In this document: piece by piece, positions 44,501 through 55,559 of the stretch | Numbering within the stretch: position 1 is the first letter of the stretch | How the letters are laid out: each line of letters starts with the position of its first letter | Assembly: GCA_001949185.1 (NCBI GenBank) | Contig: BDGG01000022.1 | Location: forward strand, 1-64,000 | Source of the DNA: Ramazzottius varieornatus | Taxonomy: Eukaryota > Tardigrada > Eutardigrada > Parachela > Ramazzottiidae | Length of the DNA: 64,000 nucleotides | Direction of reading: 5' to 3' | The notes under the pieces: generated by a model | What the model was told of the DNA's origin: nothing | Database searches by the model: none | What the model saw: the letters and a program-made list of their open reading frames with translations, nothing else | Program-made: the position numbers and the translations under genes

Positions 44501-47500
44501 GCTGATGGGCAGTATGACCAAGTAATCGTTTGAGCAAATTGGCAAAGATTGAAAGGGCATGGTAGCGTGACACATTGAAGGTGCGTGCCACCCTGGAAAG
44601 CAGCCACCTAACTAACTCAGCCAACTCCAAGAAGAGTTTAAATGGACGTCTACGTCTTGCATTCCTGGCCCACCATCAGCCCAAGCTGTCCCACTTGCTC
44701 CTTCGCTTTCCCTCATCACTGCACTTCGTCTTTGAAACAGTACAGGAAACGAGCCCAATCACTTCGAGTAATAAGCGGTGGTTCTTCACCGCCCCTCAAG
44801 AATTGTCCTTGACATTAGAAAAATAACGCTCGACCTGCCAATAGTCTCGCATGCTTCCGACAGCTGCTTTTGCTGCCGAATGCCAGCCAGCAAACTAATA
44901 TTGCCTCGGGCTGGTCGATATTAACCTAGTTACTCTACCCGACAACCTCTTTTTTTCCTGCTTTTAATTTCCATCCGTCAGCGGAAGCAGCGCTGTGCTT
45001 TACCGCATTTTTCCCTCTTACCGGTCCTTCTTTTTGATTGGTTTTCTGGGTTTTTTCTTCTCCTAGAGATTTCAAAGACATGATGACTGGAGTGCGTTGA
45101 GGTGTCAGCTTACCTTGAAGATGAACTCGGAGCCGTTGACGGAGACGGTGATGTCCGGTCCGCCGGTATGGACGTTACTGTAGGGCGAGGGGACCTTGTC
45201 GTTGTAGTGTTCGTAGTTCTTGAGGTAGGCGCTGTATTCCGAGTAAGTCTTCATCAGGCCGTGAAACTCGGAGGCAATGGACTGCAGGACAAAGGCGATG
45301 AAAATAAGGCCTACCACTCCGCAGATGCAAGCCACCAGCTGACCCAATGCCCGCTTCGGCACCTGGTCTCCGTAACCGATACCCGTCATCTACAATCAAA
45401 CGACAAATTTGCACAAACCACAAACCTAAACAAGAGTCATTCTTCGAGAGAACAGAGGAGAAACCGACGTTAGAACAAAACACACATGGTGCGGCGGCAA
45501 ACAAAACTCGACAAAATCGTCTTCTCAAGTGGCGCACTTTCGCAGCTAATGACACTGAGGACGTGCGCCACCCGGGGAAACAACCTTGTCGAGCTTGTGC
45601 GCCGATCTTCCAAATATAAAAAGGATCCCGCACCAAGGAAGACCCGCCTAAAACACCACAAAAGAGAATTTGACTCACAGTGATCACACCCCACCTAAAA
45701 AAGAGAAACACAAAAGATTTCAGTTGGAATTCCTCCGAAATTGGGCAAATTCCGATGGAAAAATGAGGAATGAGACATAATTTACCAAAATGCATCGGGT
45801 ATACTTGTGAAAGTATTATTGGCGCCGCCCTCGACGGCATAGATAAAGCCAGAGAAGAGGATGTCGCAGATGAAGAGGAGAAAGATGAGGACGGCGATGA
45901 TATCCAGGTTGGCGCGGATGGCTTGGACCAGGACGCCCACCGACTTTAATTTGTAGTGACGGGACAAATCGAATATTCTACAACCGAAGACTGTATGTAA
46001 GACATGCATAACATGAGGACAATTCCCCGGCGGATCATTCCTTCAAGAAACCCTCTAAGGGCCACCCCATGCGCAATTTATAAACGTCTCAACAGTCAAG
46101 ACTAATCGCCTCAAGAGACTTTGTCAAGAAAAGGGCAGGCAAAGACCGCGTTCAACACGGCACACTTCAACCCTTTCTACCCGGAAGTCAAAGACCCTTT
46201 TGGACTTCTTGACTTCTGCCAACCTTCACTTTTTATTCCCTCTCTTCCATTCACAGAAACAACCACCGGCCATATTTTTCGACACTGTCTTGTCCGGCTT
46301 AGCTACATGTTTTTTTTCTTTGACGGATAAAATTATGGAATAAACAAATTTCTGAAATGTGGGAGCTCGGCGAACCCGACAAGGATTTTGTCCAGGTGGC
46401 GCATGGTTTCTGTCTTTTTGGCTGGGGCCGTGCGCCACTTGGTAAGCACGATGTCGTCGAGCTTCTTTACCGAAGTCTCCATAATCATATCGATCGGCTT
46501 ACCTTAGAATGCGAAAAAGGCGAATGACCCTAACAGCGGCTAATTTGGATGTCTGCGTTCCGATGTTGATGTCGCCCAGCACAAGGGACAGTGTAACGAA
46601 GTAAGGCACGACAGCGAAGAGGTCCACCCAATTCATCCACTGCTTGGCGAACAAGGCCTTGTCCGGACAGACCACGAACCTACACAAAGGAACGATTAGC
46701 GAGAGAATGTCGCCAAACCCCGATTTTCAGTGCCAGGTGGACTGTACTGACCTCAACAAAAGTTCGACGCTGAAGTAAATGACGCAGATGGTGTTGAGTA
46801 TGAAGATGGGGTTCCTGGCTACCGAGTAGGCGCCAGCGCCGTCAACGTCCAGATAGGACAGTTCCGGCAGGGTCTCCAGGCAAAAGAGCATGACGGAGAG
46901 AACAGTTAGGCCCATGGACAGCGCCGAGATGAACTTGGCACTAGTCGACGTCTCGGGGTTCTCCAGAATGTCCCATATCTGCTGGTGAAGAGGGTGCTTG
47001 AACAGGCTGTAGTTGATGTGCGTGTGCCCGTGGTCGAAGTGCTCGAAGCGAATACCTGAATACACAACCATCATCTTCAGATACAGTACTTACTGCCTAA
47101 CATCATTATAAGGGTTAATTTCCTAATACCAAAAGACTTTGTGATCGCTATGCATATTTTGGCAACTCAAACGGAATGCAAATTTAGAGGCCGATGGGAA
47201 ACACTGCGTTAGTGGCTTCATGTTTCGGTAGCTGTTGCTATTTGCGGTACGAGTACGAAATGAAGTTAGGCCCATCGGTGTATATACGTTATACTGTAGC
47301 TGCTGGGTAATATGGTTATGGCTGCGAGTGAAAACGGGAACGGAGGCAACATAATGTGCTTCCGTTGCGACAAATGATGAGGGGAATTGTTCGTGCAGCA
47401 CGATAGACGTTACATGACTCGAGTTGCATATCCTGGCTCATTGAAGGCTCAAGTTCGGGGCTGTAAAGTGTGGGGAGAGAGTGGAGCTAGGACGTACCTT

Positions 47501-48816
47501 CGCGAATGAGGAGGTTGCGGACTTCCATGGGGTCAATCTGGAAGAGGTCGACTTGCTCCAGGTATACTTTCAGGCCGATGCGGCCAGGGCGGGTCAGTAT
47601 CTGGCCTTCGTAGTACTCAAGGACGGCGCTGAAGACGTCGGGCAGGGTGTCGGGGAAGACGTAGCAGCCGCGCGAGGCCGAAAAATAGCGCTGCCGTTTG
47701 TCGGCATTGCCCAACAGCGTTTCGGGATGCGTACTCAGGATCCATTCTGGACAGCTGAAATGGTGACCGCCTGCAAAGATAACAACGATAACATGACAGT
47801 TACACACAACGCCCACCTTCGTCCTAGACCAAGCGAAACTGGATATGAGCTCATAACTCGACCCAATAGTAGCAAACACACGAAAAGCAGAAAGAGTCCA
47901 CAACCATAAACATCCACCGATATAATTACGATCACATCTTCACGGAAAAATCAGCATCGTATTCTACTTTTATTTTATTCCAACAGTTGGAGAAACGGAT
48001 ATGTTATACTCTGTGCGCTTCGATAGTTCACAAGCAGTCCAAAATGGTTTTACCAGAAGGACCCGGAAAAAATATTTTACGAGGAATGAACACATTTTTA
48101 AGCGACTGGAGAATGGAAAAGAGAGGAGTATTATTACCTGCAATAAAGTAGAGCATATCCCAGGCCGAATGGCTGGACTGCGACAAGGACATATTTAGCC
48201 TTTTGGGCTTTTCGGCATGGTAGCGGGCGTAGACGTCCTGCGGGTTCTTCCTGCGGGCCAGCCGTCCCAGAGCATCTAAAAGAGGCGAAGAGGCCGTCGA
48301 CAAGGAAGCGCCGCTATTATCCCGCTCATCAGCGCTGGACAAACGATGGGGCGAATAGGCTGATTGGGAACCGGGACTGACGGTTGTACGGGAAGGGACA
48401 GGCGAGGTGGAGCGACTGGACAGCGAATAAAAGTCCTCATTGTCAGCGCTAACGGGACTGTGCTCATTGTCAGGCGAAGGTAGACTAGTTACGGGAGAGG
48501 CGCTGTGACTGTGTGAATGCATGAGGATGGTAGCAGGCCAAGGAAAGACGGAAGCGGAAGGAGCAGCTGTTGCTGCTGCAACGTCAGCCTCAAGGAAAGG
48601 AGCAGGAGCTACGGGAGGTAGAGGAGGGGAGGAGGGCTTCTTAGGCCTGGCTGGACGACGTGAAGACCCCGACCGTCGCAAGCTCAGTGATATCTCAAGC
48701 TGGAATGGAGGACTGGCGCTGGCGCTCGTGCAAGAAGAAAGGCTGCCTCGTCCTATATTGGCACTTGATGGAGGACCATCGATGCATCGATCTTTGCCCA
48801 TCACCCTGCCAAACAT
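41542..48816 (-). CDS. Voltage-gated K+ channel with two tandem T1+S1-S6 modules (12 TM)
   Basis: Exons: 48138-48816, 47498-47770, 46752-47055, 46503-46679, 45786-45977, 45679-45694, 45114-45389, 43215-43637, 42919-43096, 42428-42780, 41817-42100, 41542-41746; 3360 nt, 1119 aa. Residues 1-200 are Ser/Pro-rich. Module I: T1 (about 205-310, THPETLLGNADKRQRYF), S1 (LTVLSVMLFCLETLPEL), S4 (AAVRVIRLFRILRIFDLSRH), pore WWGVITMTGIGYGD (filter 550-555), S6 GVVGLIFIAFVLQSIASEF. Its last exon ends ITVSVNGSEFIFK, the first T1 strand of module II, and splices in phase 0 to SSELDLFPNSLLGSPQKR. Module II: T1, S1 (ILATSTSVLVFCVETLEEF), S4 (RTIRLIKLVRLFKFSRHSRR), pore WAWITMLTIGYGD (982-987), S6 ending SIPMTFVSDKF. 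Both are Shaker-like, but neither S6 has PVP. The start at 48816 has an in-frame TAG just upstream. Two of these would make a pseudotetramer. One transcript is inferred, not proven. Confidence 0.85.
42176..42378. repeat. Family E arms (TGCAGGT group), several copies
   Basis: GGTATGCAGGTACCTGTCTCCA, AGTATGCAGGTACGTGTCTCCA, GGGGACCTGCATACAGCAGAG and AGTATGTAGGTAC form direct and inverted copies in the K+ channel intron 42101-42427. Related to 15086-15213. Confidence 0.65.
43671..43857. repeat. Family A foldback repeat, two hairpins
   Basis: Units CCAAGTGGCGCATACTC / AACGTGCGCCACCTGG and CCAGGTGGCGCACGCTTC / GAGTGCGCCAATTG. It lies in the long intron (43638-45113) joining the two channel modules. 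Confidence 0.85.
43858..45113. other. Remainder of the intron joining the two K+ channel modules
   Basis: No exon, promoter or independent T1 start was recognised here. Frames on the minus strand show no channel sequence. A tRNA T-arm-like GACGGTTCGATTCCGTC is at about 44386-44402 but has no matching rest of a tRNA. Confidence 0.55.
45492..45604. repeat. Family A foldback repeat, one near-consensus hairpin
   Basis: CGGCAAACAAAACTCGACAA at left, arms TCAAGTGGCGCACTTTC / GACGTGCGCCACCCGG. It lies in the channel intron 45390-45678, next to the 16-nt microexon. Confidence 0.9.
45679..45694 (-). other. 16-nt microexon of the K+ channel (pore helix of module I)
   Basis: Flanked by TTTTTTAG and GTGAGT on the minus strand. 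It supplies one base to complete a Trp codon and then W-G-V-I-T, so that the exons on both sides give DAFW + WGVIT + MTGIGYGD, the canonical Kv pore-helix string. Without it the flanking exons are out of frame. Confidence 0.85.
46364..46474. repeat. Family A foldback repeat, one hairpin
   Basis: AGCTCGGCGAACCCGACAAG at left and GTCGTCGAGCTTCTTTACCG at right. Arms TCCAGGTGGCGCATGG / GCCGTGCGCCACTTGG. It lies in channel intron 45978-46502. Confidence 0.9.
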
Positions 48817-48820
48817 GCTG

Positions 48821-48856
48821 CAGCTCCAGCTCTAGCTCCAGCTCCAGCTCCAGCTC
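48821..48856. repeat. Hexanucleotide microsatellite (AGCTCC)n in the channel 5' leader
   Basis: Five to six copies of AGCTCC (GAGCTG-type on the coding strand) immediately precede the channel ATG. An interrupting TAG in frame with the ATG marks the leader as non-coding. Confidence 0.85.
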
Positions 48857-51800
48857 GACGCACACACAGGATGGAAACAGCCGCCACTTGTTTGTGTTGT
48901 TTTCTTCACACACACAAAAGCCGACCCTGTTCTTCTCATCAAGTCAACGCGCGCCTTTTTATTGATGGATTTCAGCCTGTTGCAAGACACACAGAAAAAT
49001 TCCCATAATTTCTTGCTCAATCTTTTCTTGGTAAAAAATATCCTTTTCTTCGAATGTCTATCGTTTTGTGGTTTGGTCTTTGCCGTTGGTTTAGATCTTC
49101 CAAGTTTTCTACAGCTGTTCACCTTTTACTGTAGCCCGGATGTGATGCCCTTCTGTTTAATCTCATGATCACTGGCGCACTTCAGTAATGACATGTTGAC
49201 CTGCCAGTACTCTGCATACTAATGGACGTCCTAGATCGTAATGAAATTTAAGGACGAATAAAAAACGACCGCCTCAAATAGAGCGGCGGGCAATGAAAGC
49301 GTTATATCGTTGGGTGGATGGATGGCGTAACCTCTTCCCCTTTGGCCCGCTGCTGCTTGTCTGGCTGGTCTGAAGTGGAATATGAGAGTACTCGGCTGCG
49401 CGCAGTGACGTCGACGGGGGAACTGGGAGAATAAGACCACCACTAATAGAAGTGGCTTGTAGAACAAACATGCATTTGGTTGGCTACTGTTTTCTTTTGG
49501 TTACACGGCCAGCGTACCCCCGTCCATTAATATGCATGAGCTTCCCTGGGCTATCGACTAATGTCATGTAATGGCCAAACTGTTTAGTTTATGCCTGCGA
49601 AGTGCGAACCCTCACTGTGCATAGCCTAATAAGTGACAGCTTAACGGATCGTCAAGCTCTTCGCATGGCATACCCAACCTCGTCTTCCAAGTAGGTTTCA
49701 GAGCAGTTTCGAACCAATCACGGCTGCCCCCAACGTCACGGGAAAAAATACAAGCAGAAACACTGATGATCAACTTTAAACTTTTGAGAATTTTTCAGAA
49801 CTAGATTTTTTTTATTAAATTTGCAAATGACTCAGTGGATCTGCGGACATGGGGAAAACAGAGAGCAGAGTTCCATCATGCAATGCGGAAAGTTTTGAGG
49901 ATCGGTTCATTTGGTGCAAGGTAGCAGGACAGCGAGGAACCTTAGTTTAGACGATACAAAATGAAAGAGTCAGCCTTACCACGGGAAGAAGCGAGAATAT
50001 GCGCAATGGGACTGCCATCAACGTCTTCTTTCACCCTAGTGCTCTGCGGACTTTGACTACTGCTGGCTATAGTGGCGGCGATGATTGTGCCTTGTGTTGT
50101 CATATTTTCCGGCTGGTAAGTCACGAGACGATAATGCCCAGCATCATCACGCTTGCTGAGGCCCCGCAGCGAGGGAACGTTTGAGGCACACGTCGCAATA
50201 CAATGCACAGCGACTACAACAAAATGTTCCGGCCAATTTACTCCATCTTCAAATAATTCCCCATCGATTTGCCCAAAGTACAACTCGATTAGGCCGGCAA
50301 ACACATCGATATTATATTTCCCTTCTGCGAATAACGACCCTTCCCAGACTCAAATATCACATTCACCTCTGTCGACAACAGCCCACATCAGAGTGTCATG
50401 TGCGCCGTACTTCCCATGGATCAAATAAGTCAGGGAAGATTTCTCCTTGACGTTCGATAACAGTCAAAACAGTGCCGAACTTCGGATCGAGCTTGACTTT
50501 CGATTAGCGACCCTCTACCGAAATAACCACTGAAAAGACGAAAGTCAGCACGTACGTCCGCCAGGAAGATTTGACCTCCGTGTGCGGAAGCGGAGTCGAT
50601 GATGTCAGGGAAGCGGAAAGATAAATGCGATATTACAAGGCCTAATTTTGTCCGTCGTCGAGGATCTTGAGAAGTTCAGCCGAGAGAACTTCCCGGATAT
50701 GCGTATCTCCACTCTTCTCTTCGCTCCTTCTCTTTGTAGCAGTCAAGCAAGACAGACAGCGGAAACCAAGATCATGTTGACATGTCGATGATTCAGGATT
50801 ACACCAAGGAAGGCAAAGAACGAAGCCGCGGAGGAATATTCTTAGCTAAGTCAGCGGAGGTCGAGAAGAAGAGCGTCTTTCCGGCTTAAAAATACATCAC
50901 CACGAGAGAAGGAACTGAGAACAAGACTCGACTCTGGCAAACGTAAAGAAGAACCTTAAAGTCAGTGCCATGTAAATTATTGTAGAACATGTCATTACGT
51001 GATCCACGGACCTTTCGCTTTCTGTCGCGGACATGCAATTGGACATGTCATCCAATTTACGACCTCCTAAGCACGAACAGAGATGGGGAAACCAAGTTGG
51101 GCGGAGTAGTTAGCGCAAATTGAAAAGTCCGACTTCCTTGATTGCCAAACTTGATCTCTTCTGCTTGATTAGGTCTTCGCTCGCCCGAAAGGACGCCAAA
51201 TTTCATTGTGTAATACACGATTTGTTTTTTCTCGGTTTGACGTCAGTAACCTTCTTCAGTTCAGCTTCTTGCGTCCAAGCGCTCTGTGAGATCATTCTGA
51301 TGTCAATTTTAGTTCTTATTTCTGTCAAGTCATCTCCTACGAATATTCGGAAGATGGCTGGACAAACGTTTCTCCAAGTGGCTGGCGCGCGCTGTCAGCC
51401 AAGGACACTGAGAACGTGCGGCACTGGGGAACCGCAGTCTTATCGAGTTTGTTTGTGGAGCTTCCATTTCGCAGATTTTGATCTATTTCCAGACTTTCTT
51501 TCCGTTCATCTAAGAGCGTGATTTAATGACGGAAGCAATACAAAAAGGTGGAACGGAAGCGGGGAAAAACTGGTGTGAGATCAAAATACCGTCAGGTGAT
51601 GCCGAGACCTAACCTGATCAACGTTTCTCTTCGCCAAAAGTTTGTCTTCCTCAATTTTCCCTGAGCAAACAGTAGGACCTACAGCTAAATCTACAGAAAC
51701 TTACTTTGTGTACTTGTTGATACAAGCTGCTTTCCGGATCGACATGGAGATGTCCTGCGGGTGTGTCAGCAAACATATTTCCTCTTCGGTTCTTCTTCCG

Positions 51801-52593
51801 TACTCGTCCTCTCATTCCCCTGTGAGCGAGAACTGTCAGAATAAGTTATGTCGTGATCAGATATGAGTTAAGTTATTCAGGGGAGTTTGGAAACACATTC
51901 TGGGTGCTTGCATACTTTCCTGTTGAGGGCTAATGGACTTCCGCGGAGCGAACCACCTTCGTTTACACACCCTTAGGAAATTCTTGATATCAAGCTCCAA
52001 CCAGAGCAGAACGTTCAGAATGCTGGCACATGTTAGGACGAACTCTAATACTTTACCAAATTTGGTTAGCAGAGAGCGCATCGGACGTGTGTCCAGAACG
52101 ATCTCGTCGGTGTCGGGAACTCGAGATAGGAACGGCAAACCGGGGTATATTTCGCAAGCACAGCTTTACTGCTTACAAAGCAAAAAACTTTCATCGATCA
52201 CCAACCGGACTACAAGTTCATAGCGAATGACGATGCCCATTCAACCGGAACTTACCGGACAGGAAAGACCCCACAAGACGAAATCGAGACGTTCTGGCTG
52301 AGGGAGAGGCGAAAATTATGCGGTTTCATCAACCGGAAGTCGCCCAGTTTGTCCCAAAGCCAGCCTGTTATGGTCCTGGAGCGAATCATTATCGGCTAGA
52401 TGGAAAAGCTGAAGGTTTAATCGAACAATATATTTCTGAATCTGTGCTTTTGTTGAATTAACTACACTGAAAAATATTGCCGAAATAAAGTATTCGACCG
52501 GGCGTGTTCGAGTTTTTGGCGTATACGCCAACAAACAAATAGAAGCTTTAACGAGAGGAAGGCACTGCAGACTTGGGAGAGGAATAAAGAGAA
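48857..52593. other. 3.7 kb region between the K+ channel and WIPI genes, no convincing gene
   Basis: It contains the channel promoter region and the WIPI 3' end. A 120-codon minus-strand frame (49942-50304) and frames near 51857-52138 have no recognised domain or supportable splice partners. One family A foldback is at 51351-51462. Confidence 0.45.
51351..51462. repeat. Family A foldback repeat, one hairpin
   Basis: Arms CTCCAAGTGGCTGGCGCGC (with a 4-bp insertion) / AACGTGCGGCACTGGGG, right end GAGTTTGTTTGTGGAGCT. It is outside any annotated gene; by analogy it could mark an unrecognised intron. Confidence 0.8.
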
Positions 52594-54377
52594 CTACTTG
52601 TCGTCGGTCATTTCTAAATACTGACTAAAGGTGTCGCGGCTGCATTTGCCATCTTGGTCGAAGATGTATTTGTAGTAACTTCCGTCGGCACAAATCGCTA
52701 CGCAGAAATGTCCCTTTATGGTATGTCAACAAACTATTCCATGATCTATCACTTTAGCTTGTTTTGAACTAGAAAGCCCTTACCGACGATGGTGTTGCGG
52801 TCGGAACCGAAGGCACATATGCAACGAGCTCCACCGGGAATTTGTAGTTTGATAGTACTGAAGGTCGAACCAAAGTACTTGACGACCTGACCGACCGATG
52901 CTGCCAAACTGCAAAGAACATCTCAGCTGTAATTACCACTCTTTCTTCTCATAGCTCCATATCTTCTTGAAATATACTGACGTACCTCGGTCGTTTTTTG
53001 TCCTTGGGTCGCTGTAAGGCGAATACGTGGAGGGTTCCATGGTCGCTGCTTAGGCACAGTAATGTCGAGTCCACGTTGAAATTTATACTGCAACGCAACA
53101 ACACTCCAAAATGAGCTCCAAACAATATTTCCAAGTACATTCAGTTTTGATCATAGGCATACCAGTAGACATCAGCGTTATTGGCGCCTCGCCGCAGTTC
53201 ATGAAGCTGCGCACCGGACATGGTGTCGAAGACTCGTACCAGCGTACCCTGCAGACAGAAACACTGTTTCTGCGTTGTGTGTCGAATGATGGGAAAGAGT
53301 TGGTTAACCTTTTCGGAAGCTGTGGCTAGAAGAGTGCCGGAAGGATTGAGCGAAAGACAAGCCAGGGTGGTCTTGTGAGCGTGAATGACCAGTGGCGCCA
53401 CTTCCGTGTTGGCCAGATTGACCACCTCCACATTCCCAAACTTCCGCGATGGAAAAACTAGGAGAGAATTGTCGCTGTTCGGACATGAGGCACACAAACC
53501 TGCAAATAAAAGAACGCTTTCCAGACAGAATGAAAACTGGAACAAGTCCAAGCGGGCACAATTCGTCCAGACGAGCGGAGCACAGACTGAACCGTCTGTG
53601 TACTAAATGATCACCTCTGGAGACAATCGCAGCCGCTTTTCACAAAGTTTCCCTCTTCGAAAAGAACTGTTTAAGCATTGGAGAATAAAACTATGCCCGT
53701 TACCCTTTGGATTGTGGGAGGTTTCGAAGACGGTGAGCTGCTGAGGCTTCTCCGTGAAGGTATAGACTCGGACAGAGTTATCAAACAAAACAACGATCCT
53801 GTAAGGCAACATGACTGCTCGTCACCATCGTTCTCACAAAGATCACAAGTCCACAGAAGGCTCAACTACCTGCCACGGCGCAGTTTGACGGCGCGGACGT
53901 CTTTGTTAAAGTCCATCTGAATAACGGGGGCTTTCTTCAAGTCGTCCCATATCACCACCTGGTTTGCTGGATACATCGGCTTGTCACCTCCTCCAATGAG
54001 GGCCAGGTAGTTGCACCGAAAAAGCATCTCCACGTAAGCCACACCGCCGTCAAAATCTGGAAGAAGGTAAATTATCAAACTGGCATATTGTCTGGAAGTT
54101 AAGAGCAACGTAAACGACGATAGTGCGAGTACAGTATGCACCCCTCTTTCAACGATGAGCTCACCTTGCCGTTCACGCTCTTTCACGGGGTTGGTGTTGT
54201 ATATCCGAAAGCCATTCTCCATGCCACATGCAAAGCATCCTACATGATCAAACACACGTTGGTCAGGATGGTAAGAAGCGGAATTGGCGGAAAGAATGCA
54301 TTATGCATACCTTGGTCCTGGTTAAATCCAGCGTAAAGCAAGCCGTTGTGGTACGAGTTTCTCCGTGATAAGTTCAT
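52594..54377 (-). CDS. WDR45B: WIPI-family beta-propeller (WDR45B/WIPI3-like) autophagy protein
   Basis: WIPI/Atg18 proteins bind PI3P and PI(3,5)P2 on autophagic and endosomal membranes. Nine exons join in phase: 54311-54377, 54165-54239, 53870-54056, 53704-53798, 53309-53499, 53163-53248, 52986-53087, 52785-52909 and 52594-52697 (1032 nt, 343 aa, against 344 in human WDR45B). Near-identical blocks: [120 protein letters not shown] and the end EMTDDK. The lipid-binding F/LRRG motif is present as HELRRGANN, with both arginines. The gene is compact: most introns are about 50-110 bp, the longest about 190 bp, and none holds a foldback. WDR45B fits better than WDR45 by the phosphoinositide-loop region, but this is by memory of the family. 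Confidence 0.95.
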
Positions 54378-55559
54378 GCCTTCCGCTCACGTCGGTTCAT
54401 CTGCTCTTTCACCATCCACACGAAGAATTTGAGCTGTAACGAGAACAGCAACGAAAGCTGACAGAAAGGTTTGATGGAGCAGAAAAGCTCAAAATGCCTC
54501 ACATAAAGAGGAATGTTGAATAACTTGGATTTTTCACAGCAGTGCTCAGCAGGTAAACCCTTACCGACGTTCCGAATGGCTTGCCAAAAGTGCTGAGAAA
54601 CGATGAGCCAAGCAAATTGCGGTGGACTTGAATAACTTGATTTTCTGAATAAAGCACGGATTCAGTTGATTACCGTTTGTTCTTGATTGAGCGATAGGCT
54701 TTTTGGCAGGCTAAGCTAAAATGGGTCTGTCGCACTTGGTACAGTAGTGGTGCCATACGCACCGAATATAATCAGTGAGTAACTGCGTCAGCGTGAAACA
54801 CAACCGGAAGTTCGTCGAGAACCCATTGACCGACAAGTTCAACGACTCCAAATGAACTTCCCGCGTCTACAAAAATCAGGAAGGAACTCCAGAACAAGGA
54901 TATCGATAACAATCAGAAGTAAAATACATGCAAATATGGAAATCAAACGACAACGTAACGAGGAACTCAAACGGATAACTGTACATAACCAGAGAACTCT
55001 TGAAAGCCCATAATGTTAGGTGAGCAACTAGTGAATATTCGAATAGGGATTATACCAAAAGAACCTTCACGAGCATATCGACATACTCGTGGAGGTTAAA
55101 GAAGATCTAAAAGAAGTACTTGTTTTTGTAAGCCAGACACAGAAGGAAAAAATTGTACCATCCGACTATAATCGTTTCACGAAGCTCTACGAACGCCTTC
55201 TTGTTGACGTTTACTCCGTGCACGACGTTGACCAAATACTTGGAGCTTTCATCTGCAACAGAAAGTCCCCCAATCAAGCTTTGACGGATTTTTCTTTCCC
55301 CAAAGACAAGCAAAGCGGGAACACTTACGGAACAAGGAAATAATACTTGACTGCATGAAGAAAGCCTGTCGGCTTTTCGGGAACCGAACAACGACTTGAC
55401 CCTCTTCGAGTCTTTGGTGATGAACATGGCCTTGTCGGCTTGGCCGACTCCCGAGTGCTGGCTGGGAAATCTGGAAAGTACGCTGCGTTGAGGGAAACGG
55501 CTGAACCGTGGAAGACATTAGCGAGGATCAAAAAACGAAGTTGAAGTCAGAAATGTCAT
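54378..55559. other. Upstream region of the WIPI gene, no gene recognised
   Basis: 1.2 kb, with short overlapping frames near 55089-55427 on both strands that lack domains. It presumably contains the WIPI promoter. Confidence 0.45.

Noticed and set aside
43215-45389. Reading the K+ channel as two adjacent tandem genes.
   Set aside because: Module I has no stop before a perfect donor, module II has no start or first T1 strand of its own, and the missing strand is exactly what module I's last exon encodes, in matching phase.
4-46474. Family A repeats as a CRISPR array or bacterial-type terminators.
   Set aside because: The repeats are dispersed in eukaryotic introns, vary in sequence, and have no regular spacers; surrounding genes are intron-containing animal genes.
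49942-50304. 120-codon minus-strand open frame.
   Set aside because: No recognisable family and no supportable upstream exon; the length can occur by chance at this base composition.
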